Under the pieces are notes generated by a model. That model worked only from the letters and a program-made list of their open reading frames with translations. It searched no databases and was not told where the DNA came from. From assembly GCA_051745935.1 (NCBI GenBank), contig JBNJEM010000346.1, positions 1 through 8,207 of the forward strand: DNA of 8,207 bases, read 5' to 3'. The translations under genes and the position numbers were made by a program. This document shows, one piece after another, positions 6,425 to 8,207 of this stretch. The stretch comes from JBNJEM01 sp051745935. GTDB taxonomy: Bacteria > Planctomycetota > Planctomycetia > Pirellulales > Pirellulaceae. Positions within the stretch are counted from its first letter, which is position 1, and every line of letters begins with the position of its first letter.

Positions 6425-6441
6425 GGCCTCCCACCGCTCGC

Positions 6442-7965
6442 TCACTTCGCCAGGGCCAGCGTGTAGATTTTGAACCCGTAGGCATGTCGTTTGGAGCTGT
6501 GGTCGAACGCCGCGCAGCCGAACGAATAGCTCTCTCCCGGCACGAACTGCGTGTCGTAGTCATGGCCGGTGTCGAGTTCGCGGCGAATCAAAAGCTCCCA
6601 GTGGCCATCCTTGTATTCGGATTCACATTGGACGTCACCCCGGCTTCCCTCGAACGGCGAGAAGACGATTCCCGGAACCACCCCGCCCGCCGGCATGCCT
6701 TCCGCGACGCTGGCGGCTTCATCCGACTCGTACGGCACCGCTTGGTCCGCAAGCACTCCGCCCCAGCAAACCGCTTGCGGCGTGGCTGGGAGATAGGCGG
6801 GGTGTGTTCCGTCTTCGGACACGTTTTTCTGGTAGCCGCCCGCGTCTTTGGGATCTCCGTGGCGTCCGCCCGAGCCGTCGCCCGGAAGCTCGCCCCAGTA
6901 TTTGTCGTCGACCTGATCGAGCGGGTCCGTCCGGGTGGCTTTCCAGTGCCACACGTCGATTGGCGTTTCGAACCCCTTAATGCCGTAGGCATGCCCCTCG
7001 CCCTCGCCGGCGTGACACGCCGCCGCGCAACCCAACGTTTCAAATTGCCAGTTGGTTTGCGTGGGGAAGACCAGGGAAAACTTGTCTTCGTAGTAGTAGC
7101 TTTCGTCGTTCTTTACCGTGAAGAGGTGCTTCCAACCAGCCTCCGTTTTTCTCCAGGGCTGGTATTGTCGGTCTTGCGTGGGGTCGGCCCAGTGGGCACG
7201 CACGAAGATCTCTTCGCCATCGTGCAGCGCTTGCAAGGTCACCGCCGTCCGGCCCTTGTCGAAAGACGCCCCGTTGGCCAGTTCCACGACCAGCGGCTGG
7301 GCCTCATCCCACGGCAGCGAAGACAAGTCGCCCCCGGGCGATTCAACGCGCCCGGCCACCAACTGGCGGCCGAGGAGCGATCGGAACGGAATATTGAACA
7401 CGACGCACGCTGCCACCAGCAGCAACGGAATGAACCAAAACAGCTGCTTCCAACTCGGCGAGGCCCAGGGGTGGAAGGACGGAATCAACAGACGCGGGTA
7501 CCGAACAAGCCCTTCGATCAAGTGCCAGATAAACGCCACCGGAAGAACGACCAGCCCCATGACGGCATGCGATATCCGAGAAACCCAATAGAGCCAAGTC
7601 GGACCTACGGGATGCACCATGACCAGGCCGCTAAAGAGCATCAATGCACCGCCACCGACCAGTACCACATGGAGTGTGCGAAGCGGTGTCTCGCGACGCA
7701 AATATAGAACCAGCACGGCCAGAATCGACGGCGCGAACAGGACCGCGGACATCAAGTGAATCACTTGTATCCGACCCGACCAGGCCCAGGACGGCATGAC
7801 GCCCGAAAAGAGCGACCACTCGGGCCGGGCAACGGCGTGTAAACTGAACCCCGTGGCGGCCCCGACCACCATCGTGACTGGCAAAATCCAATGCAAAAGT
7901 CGAAACAGGTGCGAATACTGTATCTTACGGAAATCCGGCTTCGCGCCAGGTACTTCTGCCTGCAT
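6442..7965 (-). CDS. Membrane cytochrome b fused to ethylbenzene-dehydrogenase-type haem-binding domain
   Basis: The 507-residue protein (from ATG 7965) is predicted to move electrons across or along the inner membrane. Residues 18-195 are a Ni/Fe-hydrogenase/formate-dehydrogenase-type cytochrome b domain. Membrane segments lie at about 26-47, 67-89, 98-117, 130-149 and 174-192, and H25, H70, H133 and H148 are candidate haem ligands. Five helices would place the C-terminal part in the periplasm. Residues about 225-507 resemble the EB_dh / cytochrome c-552-DMSO reductase-like haem-binding domain, with FVRAHWADP early and RHAYGFKIYTLAL at the end. A CAAACH motif at 323-328 has three residues between the cysteines rather than two. 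Similar CX3CH motifs occur in relatives, as I recall. ATG 7965 was chosen because GAGGAG lies 7 nt before it. An in-frame ATG at 8004 (520 residues) has no visible ribosome binding site. No molybdoenzyme subunit or redox partner is present. The domain calls are strong; the electron donor is unknown. Confidence 0.9.
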   Translation of the reverse strand: MQAEVPGAKPDFRKIQYSHLFRLLHWILPVTMVVGAATGFSLHAVARPEWSLFSGVMPSWAWSGRIQVIHLMSAVLFAPSILAVLVLYLRRETPLRTLHVVLVGGGALMLFSGLVMVHPVGPTWLYWVSRISHAVMGLVVLPVAFIWHLIEGLVRYPRLLIPSFHPWASPSWKQLFWFIPLLLVAACVVFNIPFRSLLGRQLVAGRVESPGGDLSSLPWDEAQPLVVELANGASFDKGRTAVTLQALHDGEEIFVRAHWADPTQDRQYQPWRKTEAGWKHLFTVKNDESYYYEDKFSLVFPTQTNWQFETLGCAAACHAGEGEGHAYGIKGFETPIDVWHWKATRTDPLDQVDDKYWGELPGDGSGGRHGDPKDAGGYQKNVSEDGTHPAYLPATPQAVCWGGVLADQAVPYESDEAASVAEGMPAGGVVPGIVFSPFEGSRGDVQCESEYKDGHWELLIRRELDTGHDYDTQFVPGESYSFGCAAFDHSSKRHAYGFKIYTLALAK

Positions 7966-7997
7966 GGACGACTCCTCGATAAAGCGTCGTGTTTCTG

Positions 7998-8026
7998 TAA
8001 CCATCCGGCAAGGTAACGTACGTCAA
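7998..8026 (-). promoter_or_regulatory. Weak candidate promoter of the cytochrome gene
   Basis: On the minus strand TTGACG (8021-8026) is followed after 17 bp by TGGTTA (7998-8003). The -35 box is good and the -10 box poor. If used, transcription would begin downstream of the ATG at 8004, which agrees with the start chosen at 7965. Confidence 0.2.
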
Positions 8027-8135
8027 ACGATTGAGCCTGACCTTTGAGCCAATGGAACCTGATCCCTCAGCGGATGGAAGCCGCTCGCCGCGCCAGGCCC
8101 CGCTAGTTAACCCTATTGTTGCATAAAGACGGCGT

Positions 8136-8161
8136 AGGACGGGTCTCCAGGCCCGTCTTTT
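8136..8161 (+). terminator. Intrinsic-terminator-like hairpin with T-run
   Basis: GACGGG (8138-8143) pairs with CCCGTC (8152-8157) around an 8-nt loop, and TTTT follows at 8158-8161. A G-T and an A-T pair extend the stem by two. An upstream AAAGACGG (8125-8132) could compete for the same 3' arm. The form fits an intrinsic terminator reading rightward, but no plus-strand gene ends nearby. It may instead be a repeated palindromic element, or serve an unannotated RNA. Confidence 0.4.
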
Positions 8162-8207
8162 ACAGCGCATAAATGTCTTTTTGCGGTTGTTTGAAGATCT
8201 CGCATTT

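Larger units (their letters stand above)
7966..8207. other. Upstream region of the cytochrome gene
   Basis: The last 242 bp hold the weak promoter candidate and the hairpin near 8150. Short open frames here have no ribosome binding site and no recognisable content. From 8162 to the end I see nothing. Confidence 0.5.

Noticed and set aside
6349..7707. 452-codon plus-strand open frame.
   Set aside because: It lies antisense to the cytochrome b/EB_dh gene, overlaps the end of the Mth938-like gene, is rich in Arg and Val with no recognisable domain, and is a GC-driven shadow.
7966..8004. Upstream ATG at 8004 as the start of the cytochrome gene.
   Set aside because: No ribosome binding site precedes it, while GAGGAG precedes ATG 7965. 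The extra 13 residues are hydrophilic and not needed by the domain. It remains possible.

Overview
The window looks like chromosomal DNA of a GC-rich Gram-negative bacterium, most likely a member of the Planctomycetota. The strongest pointer is the large minus-strand protein at the left edge. It is exported, has a methyltransferase-like N-terminal domain followed by PQQ/BamB-type beta-propeller repeats, and carries motifs such as DWPTYRHD and WPDEIDEWTHYLHGPDNNAV that I associate with planctomycete proteins. The phylum assignment is inference from family knowledge; no rRNA or tRNA gene is present to confirm it.

Layout: (1) 1-2717, minus strand: 905 codons of the propeller protein, running off the left edge with no internal stop. 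(2) 2718-3841: about 1.1 kb without a convincing full gene. It holds a candidate promoter for the propeller gene, a perfect tandem duplication of a 102-bp element (3032-3133 and 3134-3235), a possible decayed copy near 2880, and one tiny ORF with a good ribosome binding site. (3) 3842-5452, plus strand: a REC-GGDEF-CBS-CBS diguanylate cyclase. (4) 5453-6037: a gene-poor stretch whose last part is a third, inverted, diverged copy of the element (5909-6008), 29 bp upstream of the next start codon. (5) 6038-6400, plus strand: a small Mth938/AAMDC-family protein. (6) 6442-7965, minus strand, convergent with the previous gene: a membrane cytochrome b domain fused to an ethylbenzene-dehydrogenase-type haem-binding domain. 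(7) 7966-8207: upstream region of that gene, with a strong hairpin plus T-run near the right edge.

The genes do not form one operon. Strands alternate (-, +, +, -), and the two plus-strand genes are separated by 585 bp. Functions are unrelated at first sight: envelope/periplasmic propeller protein, c-di-GMP signalling, small protein of unknown role, membrane electron transfer. The most unusual feature is the roughly 100-bp element, present three times in both orientations around the cyclase gene. It has an invariant 35-bp core that can fold into a hairpin, and it probably belongs to a dispersed intergenic repeat family.
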